Origin: Pseudomonadales bacterium
Lineage (GTDB): Bacteria > Pseudomonadota > Gammaproteobacteria > Pseudomonadales > JAHRWD01
Length of the DNA stretch: 64,000 nucleotides
Direction of reading: 5' to 3'
NCBI GenBank assembly: GCA_029210125.1
Contig: JARGPR010000002.1
Span: 82,919-146,918 of the forward strand
This document shows, one piece after another, positions 9,428-19,951 of this stretch (positions within the stretch are counted from its first letter, which is position 1; every line of letters begins with the position of its first letter). The position numbers and the translations under genes were made by a program. A model generated the notes under the pieces. That model was not told where the DNA came from, searched no databases, and worked only from the letters and a program-made list of their open reading frames with translations.

Positions 9428-11632
9428 CTATTTATTGCTCAACGTGCTTATATGATTTCCTTTAGCTTTTTGAGGACTGCCCATAAAATCTGCAATCCAC
9501 AGATCAAAATCATCAACATTTAAGGGTCGTGAATAATAATAACCTTGAATTTCATCACATCCTAAATCTGATAGCATTTTAACTTGAACTTCTTGCTCAA
9601 CACCCTCTGCAACCACCTTTAGCTCAAGCGCGTGCGCTAGTGCGATTGTCGCCTCCACAATGGCTACTGGATTTTCGTCATCAAGCAATAAATCAATAAA
9701 TGATTTGTCAATTTTGAGCACATCCAGGGGTAGCTGAGACAGGTAGGCCATCGAGGAATAACCGGTACCAAAATCATCAATAGCGATGGTTACGCCAAGG
9801 TCACGTAATATCTGCATCTTCTGGCTATTATCGTCCATCGAATCCATCAACATCGATTCGACTAATTCAAGCTGAATTAAACTCGACTCGAGCTGGTATT
9901 TTTGTAGCATGCTAGAAACCAGCTCGCAAAATTCATAATCACGCAACTGCAGCATCGAAACATTTACCGAAATGCACAGCGGTGTACCTTGATCCGCCCA
10001 AGCTTTCGCCTGTTTACACGCGGTTTCCAACACCCATTTTCCAATCTGCAATATCTGCCCAGTCTCCTCGGCAACCGGAATAAATTCTCCTGGTGAAACA
10101 AAACCCTGCTCCGGGTGATCCCAGCGAATCAGCGCTTCTACTCCGGATACTCGACCATCAGCAATTTTGACCTTGGGCTGGTAATGTAACGAAAACTCCT
10201 GATTCTCCACAGCTTGGCGCATATCTGCTTCAAGTTTCAAGCGGCGAGTCGACTGCCAACTCATCGATTCGCTAAAGAGCTGATAGCAATCTTTACCCGC
10301 ACTCTTTGCATAATGCATGGCCACTTCGGCGTTTTTAAGCAGCATATCAGGCTCACTACCATCAAGCGGGAAAAAAGTGATACCAATACTGCAGGTAACC
10401 ACAATTTCCTGGCCATTAAGATCGATAGGGGCCTTTATCAAGTGCGAAATAGTGCTTGCTATCCACCCCGCTTCCTCTGCTTGCCTCACCCCCCATAAGG
10501 CCAATGCAAATTCATCACCACCAAGACTGGCAAGCAGATCATTTTCACAATTTGGATTTATATTTTTCCTTACCTCTGCTCGAGAGGTAAGATTTTTATT
10601 GGAGTTTCTTGTGCGAACAAAACGCTCCAAACGTTTCGATAGCTCTATCAATAACTGGTTGCCCTCGGCATGGCCTAAAGACTGGTGTACTACCTTAAAA
10701 TTGTCGAGCCCCAACATAAAAACTGCGACACTTTTACGTCTTTCATTCGCATATTTTATTTTATTTAGCGCTTTATCCAAAAAACGCGCCCTGTTAGCTA
10801 AACCGGTAACTTCATCATAGTTCGAAAGCTGGTAAATATGTTTTTCAGCGTTTCGGCGGTCAGAAATATCCTGAAAAACACCGACGATTTTTACCACCTC
10901 ACCATTTTTCACGAGGGGTTCAAGGTCGAGGAATACAATTCGCTGCCCCCCATCTTCCTTATTTAGGATGAACTCAAATTGAACACGTGAAGCCGTATCG
11001 ACTCCGATCTGTAACTGGCGCTGATATGCTTCAACGTCATCCGGAGCCATTTGCCCGAATAGTTTTTTTTTCGAAATTTTAGAGCCTTCAAAACTTTCAC
11101 CCAATATGCTCCTAGCGGTATTGGAGACATAAACAAAAGGATCCCCTGGGATTGTCTCCCAATGGCCTAGTAGTGCGGTCTGTTGGGTCAGCGCCAGCCT
11201 CTTTTCGCTGATTCGGAGCTGGTCGGTAATTTCCTTTTGCCGCAAAATATAGCGTATCCGATGAGTCAATATCGGATAGTTGAGGGGTTTGGTAATAAAG
11301 TCTGTAGCACCCGTATCGTAAGCTCGATCAATGGAGCTAACATCCTCTAGGCCTGTCATAATCAGCACTGGCGTTGCCTGGTCATTCTGCTCCGTACGCA
11401 GCCAGGAGCAGACCTCGAAACCGCTCATGCCCGGCATCAAAACATCCAACAAAATTAGATCAGGCTCACACTCTTGAATAAGCCCCATTGCTTCTTCGCC
11501 ATCGGCTGCCTCAATTGGTTCGAATCCAGCCTGCCGAAGTGATTCACACACCAAAACCCGCATCATCATCTCGTCATCTACAACAAGAATCCTAGGGCGA
11601 GCCGGTTTAAGTTTATTTTCTTCCTTGAGCAT
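9428..11632 (-). CDS. Receiver-PAS-GGDEF-EAL two-component c-di-GMP protein
   Basis: About 734 residues with no membrane segment. An N-terminal receiver domain (residues ~14-130) has the acidic pair D19/D20, phosphoacceptor D63 and K115. A PAS domain follows (about 150-265). The GGDEF domain has an intact G-G-D-E-F near residue 370 and carries an unusual extra basic/polar stretch just before it. The EAL domain begins with E-A-L-I-R near residue 497 and keeps the DDFGTGYSS motif. It could both make and break c-di-GMP; which activity dominates cannot be told. No adjacent histidine kinase is seen. Confidence 0.92.
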   Translation of the reverse strand: MLKEENKLKPARPRILVVDDEMMMRVLVCESLRQAGFEPIEAADGEEAMGLIQECEPDLILLDVLMPGMSGFEVCSWLRTEQNDQATPVLIMTGLEDVSSIDRAYDTGATDFITKPLNYPILTHRIRYILRQKEITDQLRISEKRLALTQQTALLGHWETIPGDPFVYVSNTARSILGESFEGSKISKKKLFGQMAPDDVEAYQRQLQIGVDTASRVQFEFILNKEDGGQRIVFLDLEPLVKNGEVVKIVGVFQDISDRRNAEKHIYQLSNYDEVTGLANRARFLDKALNKIKYANERRKSVAVFMLGLDNFKVVHQSLGHAEGNQLLIELSKRLERFVRTRNSNKNLTSRAEVRKNINPNCENDLLASLGGDEFALALWGVRQAEEAGWIASTISHLIKAPIDLNGQEIVVTCSIGITFFPLDGSEPDMLLKNAEVAMHYAKSAGKDCYQLFSESMSWQSTRRLKLEADMRQAVENQEFSLHYQPKVKIADGRVSGVEALIRWDHPEQGFVSPGEFIPVAEETGQILQIGKWVLETACKQAKAWADQGTPLCISVNVSMLQLRDYEFCELVSSMLQKYQLESSLIQLELVESMLMDSMDDNSQKMQILRDLGVTIAIDDFGTGYSSMAYLSQLPLDVLKIDKSFIDLLLDDENPVAIVEATIALAHALELKVVAEGVEQEVQVKMLSDLGCDEIQGYYYSRPLNVDDFDLWIADFMGSPQKAKGNHISTLSNK

Positions 11633-11762
11633 ATGGATTCTTCATTGATAAGCTACCAAATCTGGTATTAGTTTCGTATACGTTTGAGTTTAGACAAAAA
11701 CTCAAATAAGTTAACAAAACCACACTGGATTGAAGCAAAAAAATAATGCGCTAAAAGCCCGG

Positions 11763-12947
11763 CTACAGCTCTATCGATATTACTTCCGAACAACGAATTG
11801 CCTTAGCAAGCGCATCATCAATAGAGTTCCCCAGCGCCAGGCCGACACCCATACGGCGTTGACCCTTCACCTCTGGTTTTCCGAACAACCTCAGCTGAGT
11901 ATCGGGCTCAGAGAGAGCGGCTTGCAAATTGCCAAACTGAACTTCAGAAGATTCCCCTTCAACCAAGATTACCGAAGAAGCCGCCGGCCCAAACTGACGG
12001 ATAGCTGGAATAGGTAACCCAAGAATAGCCCGTGCATGCAGCGCAAATTCCGACAGATCCTGGGAGATCAACGTGACCATCCCGGTATCATGAGGCCGGG
12101 GTGAAACTTCGCTGAATAACACCTCGTCTCCTTTGACAAATAGCTCAACACCGAATAAGCCGCGACCTCCCAGTGCCTCAGTAATGGTTTTGGCCACCTG
12201 CTGAGAACGCTCTAACGCTAATGAACTCATAGCCTGAGGCTGCCATGATTCGCGGTAATCGCCCCCTTCCTGTCGGTGCCCAATCGGTTCACAATAACTT
12301 GTGCCACCTTCGTAGCGCACGGTCAACAGGGTAATTTCGTAATCAAAATCGACGAAGCCTTCAACGATGATACGTCCTGCACCCGCTCGGCCACCCTCCT
12401 GAGCGTAAGTCCATGCAGCATCAATATCGGCCTCGGATCTGATCAAGGACTGCCCTTTGCCTGAAGAACTCATCACCGGCTTGATGACGCAGGGAATCCC
12501 GATCTCTTCGATCAATTTTCGATACTCTGCTTCGGTGTCTGCAAACCCGTAGGGGGAGGTCTTAATCCCCAGCTGCTCGGATGCTAACCTTCGAATACCT
12601 TCGCGATCCATCGTTAACCTGGCCGCTGCTGCAGTGGGGATGACGTGATACCCCTCTGACTCAAGCTCGACCAGGGTATCGGTGGCAATCGCTTCTATTT
12701 CTGGCACGATGTAGTCTGGTTTTTCCAGTTCGATAATTGCCCTTAGCGCATCCCCATCAAGCATCGAGATAACATGGCTGCGGTGAGCTACCTGCATCGC
12801 CGGGGCATTCTCGTAGCGATCCACCGCTATGACCTCAACACCCAGCCGCTGAAGTTCAATGGTCACCTCCTTTCCAAGTTCACCGGAGCCACATAACAGG
12901 ACGCGGGTCGCAGAGGGGGAAAGTGGTGTGCCTATAGTTTGAGTCAT
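11763..12947 (-). CDS. purT: Formate-dependent phosphoribosylglycinamide formyltransferase
   Basis: ATP-grasp enzyme of 394 residues, the usual PurT length. It converts GAR to formyl-GAR using formate and ATP in purine synthesis. The N-terminal [13 protein letters not shown] nucleotide-binding motif and the ATP-grasp stretch [10 protein letters not shown] are clear. It is monocistronic by spacing (gaps of >75 bases on both sides). Confidence 0.95.
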   Translation of the reverse strand: MTQTIGTPLSPSATRVLLCGSGELGKEVTIELQRLGVEVIAVDRYENAPAMQVAHRSHVISMLDGDALRAIIELEKPDYIVPEIEAIATDTLVELESEGYHVIPTAAAARLTMDREGIRRLASEQLGIKTSPYGFADTEAEYRKLIEEIGIPCVIKPVMSSSGKGQSLIRSEADIDAAWTYAQEGGRAGAGRIIVEGFVDFDYEITLLTVRYEGGTSYCEPIGHRQEGGDYRESWQPQAMSSLALERSQQVAKTITEALGGRGLFGVELFVKGDEVLFSEVSPRPHDTGMVTLISQDLSEFALHARAILGLPIPAIRQFGPAASSVILVEGESSEVQFGNLQAALSEPDTQLRLFGKPEVKGQRRMGVGLALGNSIDDALAKAIRCSEVISIEL

Positions 12948-13008
12948 AATTTATCCAAGGGTTGCAGTTCTTAGAGAATTGGGGAGTGACATCTGATGCT
13001 ATTGGAGG

Positions 13009-13233
13009 TCAGAAATATGCTCCTGCATCCCGAGCACGCTGCTCGCTTTTTGCTATGGTTTCGCGTCGCTGGTCATTGTCCATTTTTCCCCAGGCTAAAA
13101 TTTCATCAGCGGAGCGGTGACAGCCGATGCAAATATCGTCTTCATCCAACGAGCATATTGACACACAGGGCGAGGCTACCGGTTTTTCTTTCGGTTGTTT
13201 TGCGTCCAGGGAGTTTTCTCTTTTTTTAAACAT
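13009..13233 (-). CDS. DUF1289 domain protein
   Basis: Small protein of 74 residues. It has the four-cysteine pattern SPCVSICSLDEDDICIGCHR, as in DUF1289, which looks like a small metal-binding module; function unknown. Its ATG overlaps by one base the stop codon of the gamma-carbonic anhydrase gene (TGATG), so translation is probably coupled. Confidence 0.85.
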   Translation of the reverse strand: MFKKRENSLDAKQPKEKPVASPCVSICSLDEDDICIGCHRSADEILAWGKMDNDQRRETIAKSEQRARDAGAYF

Positions 13234-13757
13234 CAGGATTGTGGTTTCAAATTTTGCTTAAAACTTTTGAAGTTATTGACGTAGTGAAGCGCACTACCCT
13301 CCAACATCATTTTTTGTTCTTCGGACAGCTGCTTAACGATCTTCCCCGGCGAACCCATTACCAAAGAGCCGTCGGGAATCACTTTACCCTCTGGAATAAG
13401 CGTATTCGCGCCAATCAAACAGTGGTTGCCGATTTTTGCTCCGTTGAGAATGACGGAGTTAATTCCAACCAAGGTATTGTCGCCGATGGTGCAACCATGC
13501 AACATCACCTTATGGCCTACAGTGACGTTGCGCCCTACGATTAACTCAACACCCGTATCGGTATGCAGCACTGAGCCATCCTGAATATTTGAGTTTTCGC
13601 CAATTATAATGCGGTCACAATCACCACGTAATACCGCGTTAAACCAGATATTGGCATTATTTTCCAACACCACAGATCCAATTACATCGGCACTATCCGC
13701 TACCCAATAATCATCTCCTCGTATTTCAACTTCTCGATCGCCTAAGCTATAGATCAT
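13233..13757 (-). CDS. Gamma-carbonic anhydrase family protein (YrdA/PaaY-like)
   Basis: A 174-residue left-handed beta-helix protein with hexapeptide repeats (e.g. [20 protein letters not shown]). Three histidines typical of zinc binding in this family are present: one in VLHTDTG, then GHKVMLHG. Many members have weak or no proven anhydrase activity, so the reaction is uncertain. It is followed by DUF1289 with a one-base overlap. Confidence 0.88.
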   Translation of the reverse strand: MIYSLGDREVEIRGDDYWVADSADVIGSVVLENNANIWFNAVLRGDCDRIIIGENSNIQDGSVLHTDTGVELIVGRNVTVGHKVMLHGCTIGDNTLVGINSVILNGAKIGNHCLIGANTLIPEGKVIPDGSLVMGSPGKIVKQLSEEQKMMLEGSALHYVNNFKSFKQNLKPQS

Positions 13758-14210
13758 TCCAACTCTCCATTGTTTTTCGTGATTACCAGTGGTGGTTACC
13801 AGTAGGTAACGTGCAAAACTAGCATTGTATCAGGATGGCGATCAGCCTGGGGCCGGATAGGGTCCAAATGAAATAGGGACACCAGCAAAATAACCAAAAA
13901 AAACACATAGAAGAATCGCTTATAACAATTAATTCTAAGAAGCTAATGGCCAAATCAACCTATAAACAAACATGATCATAAAATAACCATATCTAGTTGT
14001 AATCACACAGTTTTTAACTTTATCTCGACATTAGAGTGTCAGATTTTTTTACACTATTTGCGGCTAGTTAATATTTTATCTTTTAAGTTCAATAAGTTAC
14101 GACTTGCCTCAAGCAAAAATATCGGTGTAGTATAAATTCCACACAAAGCAAGAAACTCATTTTTAACCCGCTTGACGCAGCAGATAGAAATCTACGCTTG
14201 GAGAACTTCA
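13758..14210. other. AT-rich intergenic region between divergent genes
   Basis: About 450 bases, AT-rich, separating the reverse gamma-carbonic anhydrase gene from the forward DUF3135 gene. A weak promoter candidate is listed separately; otherwise no gene, repeat or structured RNA is recognised. Confidence 0.5.
14104..14133 (+). promoter_or_regulatory. Weak sigma-70 promoter candidate for the DUF3135 gene
   Basis: TTGCCT (14104-14109) and TAGTAT (14128-14133) are separated by 18 bases. Both hexamers deviate from consensus. Confidence 0.3.
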
Positions 14211-14627
14211 ATGCAGCAGTTCACACCGATACCTGAATTTGATCAACTCAAGGAAATGGCCCAAAAAAATCCGGAGCAACTTGAGGCACTTAGGCTTCAA
14301 CTCATTGAGGAAACGATCTCCCTTGCCGATGAACGTACCCAGCGTAAACTTCGAGGGCTTCAATTTCATATCGACATGGAGGTCCGCCGAGCGAAATCGC
14401 CAATAGCCGCCTGCGTGAAAATTTCCGAAATGATGCATCAATCACTTAACCAGCTTCGCAGCATGCTCAATAATGAAGTTCAGGAAACCAGCTCTGCGGT
14501 TATTAGCTCCCGAGTCAGAGATATCTCAGTAGACGATTATCCCATGGAGACTGCAAGTTTGAGCCCAGACTCAGCGTCCACCCCTACGAAAAAGTCAGCC
14601 AAGATACTTATGTTTCCAGTCATTTAA
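14211..14627 (+). CDS. DUF3135 domain protein
   Basis: About 138 residues. The N-terminal ~90 residues (FDQLKEMAQKNPEQLEALR followed by LRGLQFHIDME) fit DUF3135, a small helical family of unknown function in gammaproteobacteria. The C-terminal tail is polar and probably disordered. The ATG at 14211 is chosen over an upstream TTG at 14172 because GGAGAA lies eight bases before it and the domain starts there. Confidence 0.75.
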   Translation: MQQFTPIPEFDQLKEMAQKNPEQLEALRLQLIEETISLADERTQRKLRGLQFHIDMEVRRAKSPIAACVKISEMMHQSLNQLRSMLNNEVQETSSAVISSRVRDISVDDYPMETASLSPDSASTPTKKSAKILMFPVI

Positions 14628-14778
14628 GCAGAGCTTAAGCGTTTTTAACAAAACTTTACTGGCGACTATGCATGCCGCATAGGTTTATACTGTTTCCATC
14701 TGCCCAAACGACCTGTTTCGACGAGAGCCTGTTCGAAACACAACAACTGCGCTACAGCGCTGGGAACTCGTAAACACC

Positions 14779-15318
14779 ATGAAATTCTGCAGCCAGTGTG
14801 GCAATAGCGTGTCAACACGTATACCCGAAGGTGACTCCTACGAACGCCACGTTTGTGATGACTGCGGTGTCATCCATTATCAAAACCCAAAAATCATCGT
14901 TGGCTGCTTGCCCGTATATGGCGACCAGGTTCTGCTGTGTAAACGGGCTATCGAACCACGCCTGGGTTACTGGACGTTGCCTGCCGGCTTTATGGAAAAC
15001 AGTGAAACCACCCAGCAAGGCGCGCTGCGTGAGACCTGGGAAGAAGCCAAAGCAGAGCCGGTTATAGATGACCTTTATACACTTTTCAACCTGCCCCACA
15101 TCAGTCAGGTTTATATGTTTTACCTTGCTCGCTTATCGGAGCCGGAATTTGCTGCGGGGGATGAAAGCCTGGAAGTAAAACTATTTAATGAGGATGAAAT
15201 CCCCTGGGATAATCTGGCATTCCCAGTTGTAAACGAAACCCTCAAATACTATTTTGGCGATCGTAAGGTCGGTGAATTTCCTATTCGTGTTTGCGATATC
15301 GAACGCAAGCCACGCTAG
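14779..15318 (+). CDS. NUDIX hydrolase with N-terminal zinc ribbon
   Basis: A 179-residue protein. Two C-x2-C pairs (CSQCG at residues 4-8 and CDDCG at about 33) form a zinc ribbon as in the NudC/YfcD-like group. The NUDIX box starts at GFMENSE and contains RETWEE, with the last conserved glycine replaced by lysine. It probably hydrolyses a nucleoside diphosphate derivative; the substrate is unknown. It stands alone. Confidence 0.86.
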   Translation: MKFCSQCGNSVSTRIPEGDSYERHVCDDCGVIHYQNPKIIVGCLPVYGDQVLLCKRAIEPRLGYWTLPAGFMENSETTQQGALRETWEEAKAEPVIDDLYTLFNLPHISQVYMFYLARLSEPEFAAGDESLEVKLFNEDEIPWDNLAFPVVNETLKYYFGDRKVGEFPIRVCDIERKPR

Positions 15319-15520
15319 AAAGGTCCTCTACTCTAATTTAACCCAGTATATTTACCCGCAATATTATTCCGCAACGACATACGCAACTGAGCTTAGCATT
15401 GCCCGATAGAACAATTCAGATGATTGATGTAGCCCGAACCAGAACGATGTAAAGCTAGGATCAGGCACCCTTTTATTTAAAGCCGTAAATTTAGCTGTTT
15501 TTTAGTACCTTTGGATCCTC

Positions 15521-17221
15521 ATGTCACAAATACGCATTTCACATGGAAGCCATTCGGTTGCCGGCCCCAAACCCGTTAACGAAGATGCCTGCGGCATACA
15601 TATACCCGAAGCTCCGTTGCTTGATGGGAAGGGAGTCGTTGCGGTAATAGCTGATGGCATGAGCGGCGCAGTGGCCGGCCATGAGGCCAGTCAAACCAGC
15701 GTTACTAACTTCCTGTCAGACTATTTTTCCACCTCTGAAACATGGTCAGTCAAAAAATCAGCCCATACTATTTTGGCTGCGTTAAACCGTTGGTTATACA
15801 GTCAGGGACACGCCAGCTATGGCACGTCAAAGGGGCTAGTCTGCACCTTTGATGCGGTGGTCATTAAATCAACTACCGCACACATATTTCACGTCGGCGA
15901 CAGCCGGGTGTACCTTTACCGAAATAATAGCCTCGAGTGTTTGACCAACGACCACCAAACCCAGATCGGCAACCGCAGCTTCCTTTCACGTGCGCTCGGT
16001 ATCGATATCAATATCGATATCGACTACAAAACCATAGCCGTTGAAGTCGGCGATCGGTTCCTGTTAACCACCGATGGTATGCATGGGTTTCTAAATGACA
16101 CGCTTATTTCCAAAACCCTTTCAGCAGGGATAAACAATACTGAAATCTGCCAAAACCTGGTCGAACAAGCGCTGGCCAACAATAGTGATGACAACCTTAC
16201 CTGCCTGACTTTCGTCATTGATCAGCTGCCATCCTCCGACGAAGACGCGTTTTACCAGCAGCTAACCGCGTTGCCATTCCCCCCCTCCCTGGAGCCGGGC
16301 ATGATCCTTGACGGTTATCGCATTATCCGCGAGATTCATTCGTCAAAACGTACCGAGCTTTATTTGGCGCTAGATATTGAAAATGACCAGCAAGTAGTGA
16401 TGAAAGCACCTTCGGTAAACTACGAAGATGACCCGCTGTTCATCGACCTGTTCCTGCATGAAGAGTGGATTGGTCGGCGTGCCAACAACCCGCACATCAT
16501 GAAAGTGAAAAAAGCAGAACGGAAACGCCAATGCCTGTACACCATTACCGAATATATTGAGGGGCAAACCCTACGGGAGTGGATGAATCAGCACCCGCTA
16601 CCGGCACCGCTTGAAGTTCAGAATATTATTGCCCAGCTTATAAAGGGTCTACGGGCCTTCCAACGGCTTGATATGATTCATCAAGATCTTAAGCCTGAAA
16701 ACATCATGATTGATCTTGATGGTACGGTAAAAATCATCGATTTCGGCTCCACCAGGGTGGCTGGGCTCGCAGAAATCAACACCCCTATTGATCAGAATAG
16801 TTTACTGGGTACCGAAAACTATACCGCGCCTGAATATCTGCTCGGACAAAAACCTAGCAATCGCTCGGATATTTTTTCTTTGGGTGTAATTATTTACGAA
16901 ATGTACACTGGAAAATTGCCCTATTCAGAGACCCTTACCAAACGGAACCTGAATAGAGTTCAATACCAACACGCCTGCGATATCAATGATCGGCTTCCAC
17001 CCTGGATGGATCAAACACTAGCAAAAGCGGTGCAGAGAAAACCTGAAATGCGGTACGAAAGCCTGTCTGAGCTGCAGCGGGATCTTACCCAGGCAAACCC
17101 GGAGTTTGTGCGACACAACCGAGCGCCTCTAATTGAGCGCAATCCTCTATTATTCTGGAAGGGTGCCGCCGCAGTTCTGTGTATCGTAAATTTAATACAG
17201 TTGATTGTATATTTTGGTTAG
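15521..17221 (+). CDS. PP2C phosphatase / Ser-Thr protein kinase fusion
   Basis: About 566 residues. The N-terminal ~240 residues are a PP2C-type phosphatase with metal-binding motifs VIADGMSG, HVGDSRVYLY, TTDGMHGF and SDDNLTC. A kinase domain follows (about 260-530) with the catalytic loop HQDLKPEN, the DFG motif and a VMK lysine; one hydrophobic segment at the C-terminus (about 545-565) likely anchors it with the enzymes in the cytoplasm. Having opposing activities in one chain suggests a reversible switch; the substrate is unknown. Homologues are annotated as bifunctional kinase/phosphatase in pseudomonads. Confidence 0.9.
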   Translation: MSQIRISHGSHSVAGPKPVNEDACGIHIPEAPLLDGKGVVAVIADGMSGAVAGHEASQTSVTNFLSDYFSTSETWSVKKSAHTILAALNRWLYSQGHASYGTSKGLVCTFDAVVIKSTTAHIFHVGDSRVYLYRNNSLECLTNDHQTQIGNRSFLSRALGIDINIDIDYKTIAVEVGDRFLLTTDGMHGFLNDTLISKTLSAGINNTEICQNLVEQALANNSDDNLTCLTFVIDQLPSSDEDAFYQQLTALPFPPSLEPGMILDGYRIIREIHSSKRTELYLALDIENDQQVVMKAPSVNYEDDPLFIDLFLHEEWIGRRANNPHIMKVKKAERKRQCLYTITEYIEGQTLREWMNQHPLPAPLEVQNIIAQLIKGLRAFQRLDMIHQDLKPENIMIDLDGTVKIIDFGSTRVAGLAEINTPIDQNSLLGTENYTAPEYLLGQKPSNRSDIFSLGVIIYEMYTGKLPYSETLTKRNLNRVQYQHACDINDRLPPWMDQTLAKAVQRKPEMRYESLSELQRDLTQANPEFVRHNRAPLIERNPLLFWKGAAAVLCIVNLIQLIVYFG

Positions 17222-17268
17222 CTCATTGAACCGCCCTTCATATTTGTTGAGCACAGATCATTTGGCGC

Positions 17269-18225
17269 TCACCATCCTCTGCTTACCCTAACCCTTTGCA
17301 GTTGCTGACACATATACTCCGCACCCTTAATCAAACGTGGTGAAGGGCGATTAAGCCATTCCTCGGGTAATGCAATCAGATGATCATTCTTCACTGCGGG
17401 AAGTTGGGGAAACCGCTGCCAAAATTGGTTATTTGTTTTTCGATCTCTCGGACGATTCAAACCACCAAATAGTATCACCTCCGGCTTAGCTAAAATTACT
17501 GCTTCCAGTTGTGTTCTGAAAACAGCCTGGGGCTGACCAGAGAAAATATTCTCCCCGCCACAAGTTTCAATGACGCTACCAATGATATGAGGGCTGCTGA
17601 TCGTAAACAGCGGCTCATACCAAATTTGGTAAAACACTCGAACAGGTGATTTAGACAGGTACATTTTTTGAAGGCTTTGCCAACGCTGCAGCAATTGCTC
17701 CGCCCGCTGATTCGCTTGCAGAGGGTCGCCAGCGATACGCCCAAAAACTTGCAACGATTCAATCATGTTCTCTACAGTTTTAGGTTCACTGAGGAAATAT
17801 CGAATACCCAAACGCTCTAGCATCTCAATAGTACGATGGCTAACCCCTGACTGCCAGGCCACTACAAGATCAACATTCAATGCCAGCAACGCTTCCATAT
17901 TCACTGAGTGCGCGTCACCAATAGTGGGGATATCCTTCGCAGCCGCCGGATAGTCTGAAAATCGGCTGGTGGCTACAATACGATCACCGGCACCCGCAGC
18001 AAATAGAAGTTCAGTAATATGAGGAGCCAGGCTGACAATCCGCTGACTGCGTTGAGGAAAGACCAACCTGCGGCCGCTGTCATCGACCGCAACAAATGGT
18101 GCTGTGGAGGAGCTTTTAGACTCAATAGGAGTAGCCGCACCAAAACCCTGAACAGGGAGCAGCAGATATAAAAAAAGACCCGCGATCAGCTTGATCAATT
18201 TGACTAACCCAGCCGACCTAAGCAA
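17269..18225 (-). CDS. ABC-type cobalamin/metal-chelate binding protein (BtuF-like)
   Basis: A 318-residue periplasmic protein. An N-terminal hydrophobic stretch (LIAGLFLYLLLPVQGFGAA) acts as a signal peptide. The body has the helical-backbone metal receptor pattern: RIVSLAPHITELLFAAGAGD followed by the GDAHSVNMEALLALNVDLVV stretch. The closest known group is BtuF, the vitamin B12-binding protein. No permease or ATPase gene is adjacent, and no B12 riboswitch is visible upstream. Confidence 0.82.
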   Translation of the reverse strand: MLRSAGLVKLIKLIAGLFLYLLLPVQGFGAATPIESKSSSTAPFVAVDDSGRRLVFPQRSQRIVSLAPHITELLFAAGAGDRIVATSRFSDYPAAAKDIPTIGDAHSVNMEALLALNVDLVVAWQSGVSHRTIEMLERLGIRYFLSEPKTVENMIESLQVFGRIAGDPLQANQRAEQLLQRWQSLQKMYLSKSPVRVFYQIWYEPLFTISSPHIIGSVIETCGGENIFSGQPQAVFRTQLEAVILAKPEVILFGGLNRPRDRKTNNQFWQRFPQLPAVKNDHLIALPEEWLNRPSPRLIKGAEYMCQQLQRVRVSRGW

Positions 18226-18303
18226 AGCTATGGAGCAGTATTTGTAAGAGGGATCTTACTCTATGCCGATGTCCGGACCATATGCCGCAGAACCTGTAAA
18301 AAA

Positions 18304-19215
18304 TCAGGAAGACCAGCCAACTATGGTTAATATTGACAGCCCCGCCAACCAGACCACCAAGCTGCGAAACAACATCCTTTTAGTATCTTCAACCTCCTCG
18401 ACTAATTGAATATAACCTTCTCCCTCCTGCGCCGATTCTGACGGATACTCAGACTCGGAATCATCAACCGCAAGGCCCAGCGCGGCAAAACCACAGGTGG
18501 TTAACAATAACTGCGCTGGCATTGATTTTTCGTCAAGCTCATACTCACGGGAGCTTTTTTTATAGGATTGGTAAACACTTTCAAAATTACCGACCAGACC
18601 AAAGGTAATCGCAAGAATCCGCACCGGAATCCACTCCGCCGCCGCTAAAAAACGTGCAATAAGATGCTTTGAATTTTTCGCTTCCGAGTGTGTACACTGA
18701 AACAACAAACCAAGGCAGATAAACAGAGCACCAAACACGCCTAGTACCAAATACCAGAAAAACACCAGGTACAAACGTAAAAACTCCTGATACATCAAAC
18801 CAGATAATACCTGTTGATTCATCTGCGGCGCACTTTCTACGACCTGATCTTCGTTCAACAGCCCCGCAGCGAGCGCAACGTTGCAAGCGGCTTCAACATC
18901 CTTATTTTTAAACTTGTCGAGATAACTGGATATTTGTATCGAGAGGTCACCCCGACCAAAGCAGTACAGGAGGATCAATATATTTAGCCCCAACCCAACA
19001 ATGCCGAACAACCAATCCTGAACCCAGTAGACAACAAGAGCTATAAGAGCAGAGGGTAACAATAACCCAAGCACGAGTTGCCGGTTTTGGGATGATTCAT
19101 CCGTCGACAACCAGCGTTTTAGATAATTATCGTACCAACGATCCTGATGAACAAACCCTCTGAAATCAGCCAATTTCAGAATCATTACGGCAACGATGAT
19201 AGTTATTAGTTTCAT
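18304..19215 (-). CDS. ampE: AmpE-family inner-membrane signalling modulator
   Basis: About 303 residues with at least four hydrophobic segments. The start at 19215 (MKLITIIVAVMILKLADF) gives the usual AmpE N-terminus; the longer frame begins at 19239. AmpE is associated with AmpD in regulation of chromosomal beta-lactamase in other bacteria, though its mechanism is unclear. It follows ampD by 90 bases on the same strand, as in enterobacteria and pseudomonads. Confidence 0.9.
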   Translation of the reverse strand: MKLITIIVAVMILKLADFRGFVHQDRWYDNYLKRWLSTDESSQNRQLVLGLLLPSALIALVVYWVQDWLFGIVGLGLNILILLYCFGRGDLSIQISSYLDKFKNKDVEAACNVALAAGLLNEDQVVESAPQMNQQVLSGLMYQEFLRLYLVFFWYLVLGVFGALFICLGLLFQCTHSEAKNSKHLIARFLAAAEWIPVRILAITFGLVGNFESVYQSYKKSSREYELDEKSMPAQLLLTTCGFAALGLAVDDSESEYPSESAQEGEGYIQLVEEVEDTKRMLFRSLVVWLAGLSILTIVGWSS

Positions 19216-19305
19216 CCGACTAACATTCCATTTATACAAACGAACCCTATGTTAACCTGAAATTGATGACTTGGCACAACGCAGCAAAAAATCAATTAGC
19301 AGGAA

Positions 19306-19875
19306 TCAAGTTTGGCTGTGTTCGGCTACCAAGCTTTTGAAATAGTGCCAGTCAAACACTGAACCAGGGTCTGTTTTTCGAGTTGGTGCAATGTCTGAGT
19401 GACCAACCATTCGATCAATGTTCATTTCAGGATATTCAGCGATCAAAGCACTGGCAACCGCAGCCAGTTGAAGGTACTGATTTTGTTCATAGGGCTGTTG
19501 ATCCGTACCTTCCAGCTCAATCCCTATCGAGAAATTATTGCAGTTTTCATCATCATTAAAACAGGAAACACCCGCATGCCAGGCGCGTTGTTGGAATGAT
19601 ACAAATTGAACGATCTCACCACTACGTTTGATCAACAAGTGAGCGGATACTTTCTGGTCAGCTATCGATGCGAAATAGGGATGCTGATCTGGGTTGAGCT
19701 TATTTAGAAAAAAATCCTCAATAAATTGTCCGCCAAAAACCCCTGGCGGCAAACTAATATTGTGGATAACCAGCAGGGAGATTGGCGTATCAGCTGGACG
19801 CTCGTTCTGATTAGGCGAAGGCTTGCGCTCTACCATTTCAGGTTCATTCAGCCAACCATGCAGATCAATCTTCAA
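19306..19875 (-). CDS. ampD: 1,6-anhydro-N-acetylmuramyl-L-alanine amidase
   Basis: A 189-residue cytoplasmic amidase that cleaves the peptide from anhydro-muramyl fragments during cell-wall recycling. LLVIHNISLPPGVFGG contains the first zinc histidine; RAWHAGVS and VGHSDIAPTRKTDPG contain the other conserved residues. It lies between ampE and a DUF1631 gene, an order also seen in pseudomonads. Confidence 0.95.
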   Translation of the reverse strand: MKIDLHGWLNEPEMVERKPSPNQNERPADTPISLLVIHNISLPPGVFGGQFIEDFFLNKLNPDQHPYFASIADQKVSAHLLIKRSGEIVQFVSFQQRAWHAGVSCFNDDENCNNFSIGIELEGTDQQPYEQNQYLQLAAVASALIAEYPEMNIDRMVGHSDIAPTRKTDPGSVFDWHYFKSLVAEHSQT

Positions 19876-19951
19876 ATACCCATCCCCGAAATTTAGTTCG
19901 AAGAAATTGTAGAAGTTTTTTGATCGGGATGCGAATGCAGCCCGGTACTAA

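Noticed and set aside
16008-16028. Repeated ATCGATATC units inside the PP2C gene
   Set aside because: It is coding (alternating Asp-Ile/Asn residues) and shows no sign of an extra function.
17269-18225. Cobalamin riboswitch upstream of the BtuF-like gene
   Set aside because: The region before its start (18226-18303) is too short and lacks the conserved B12-box features.
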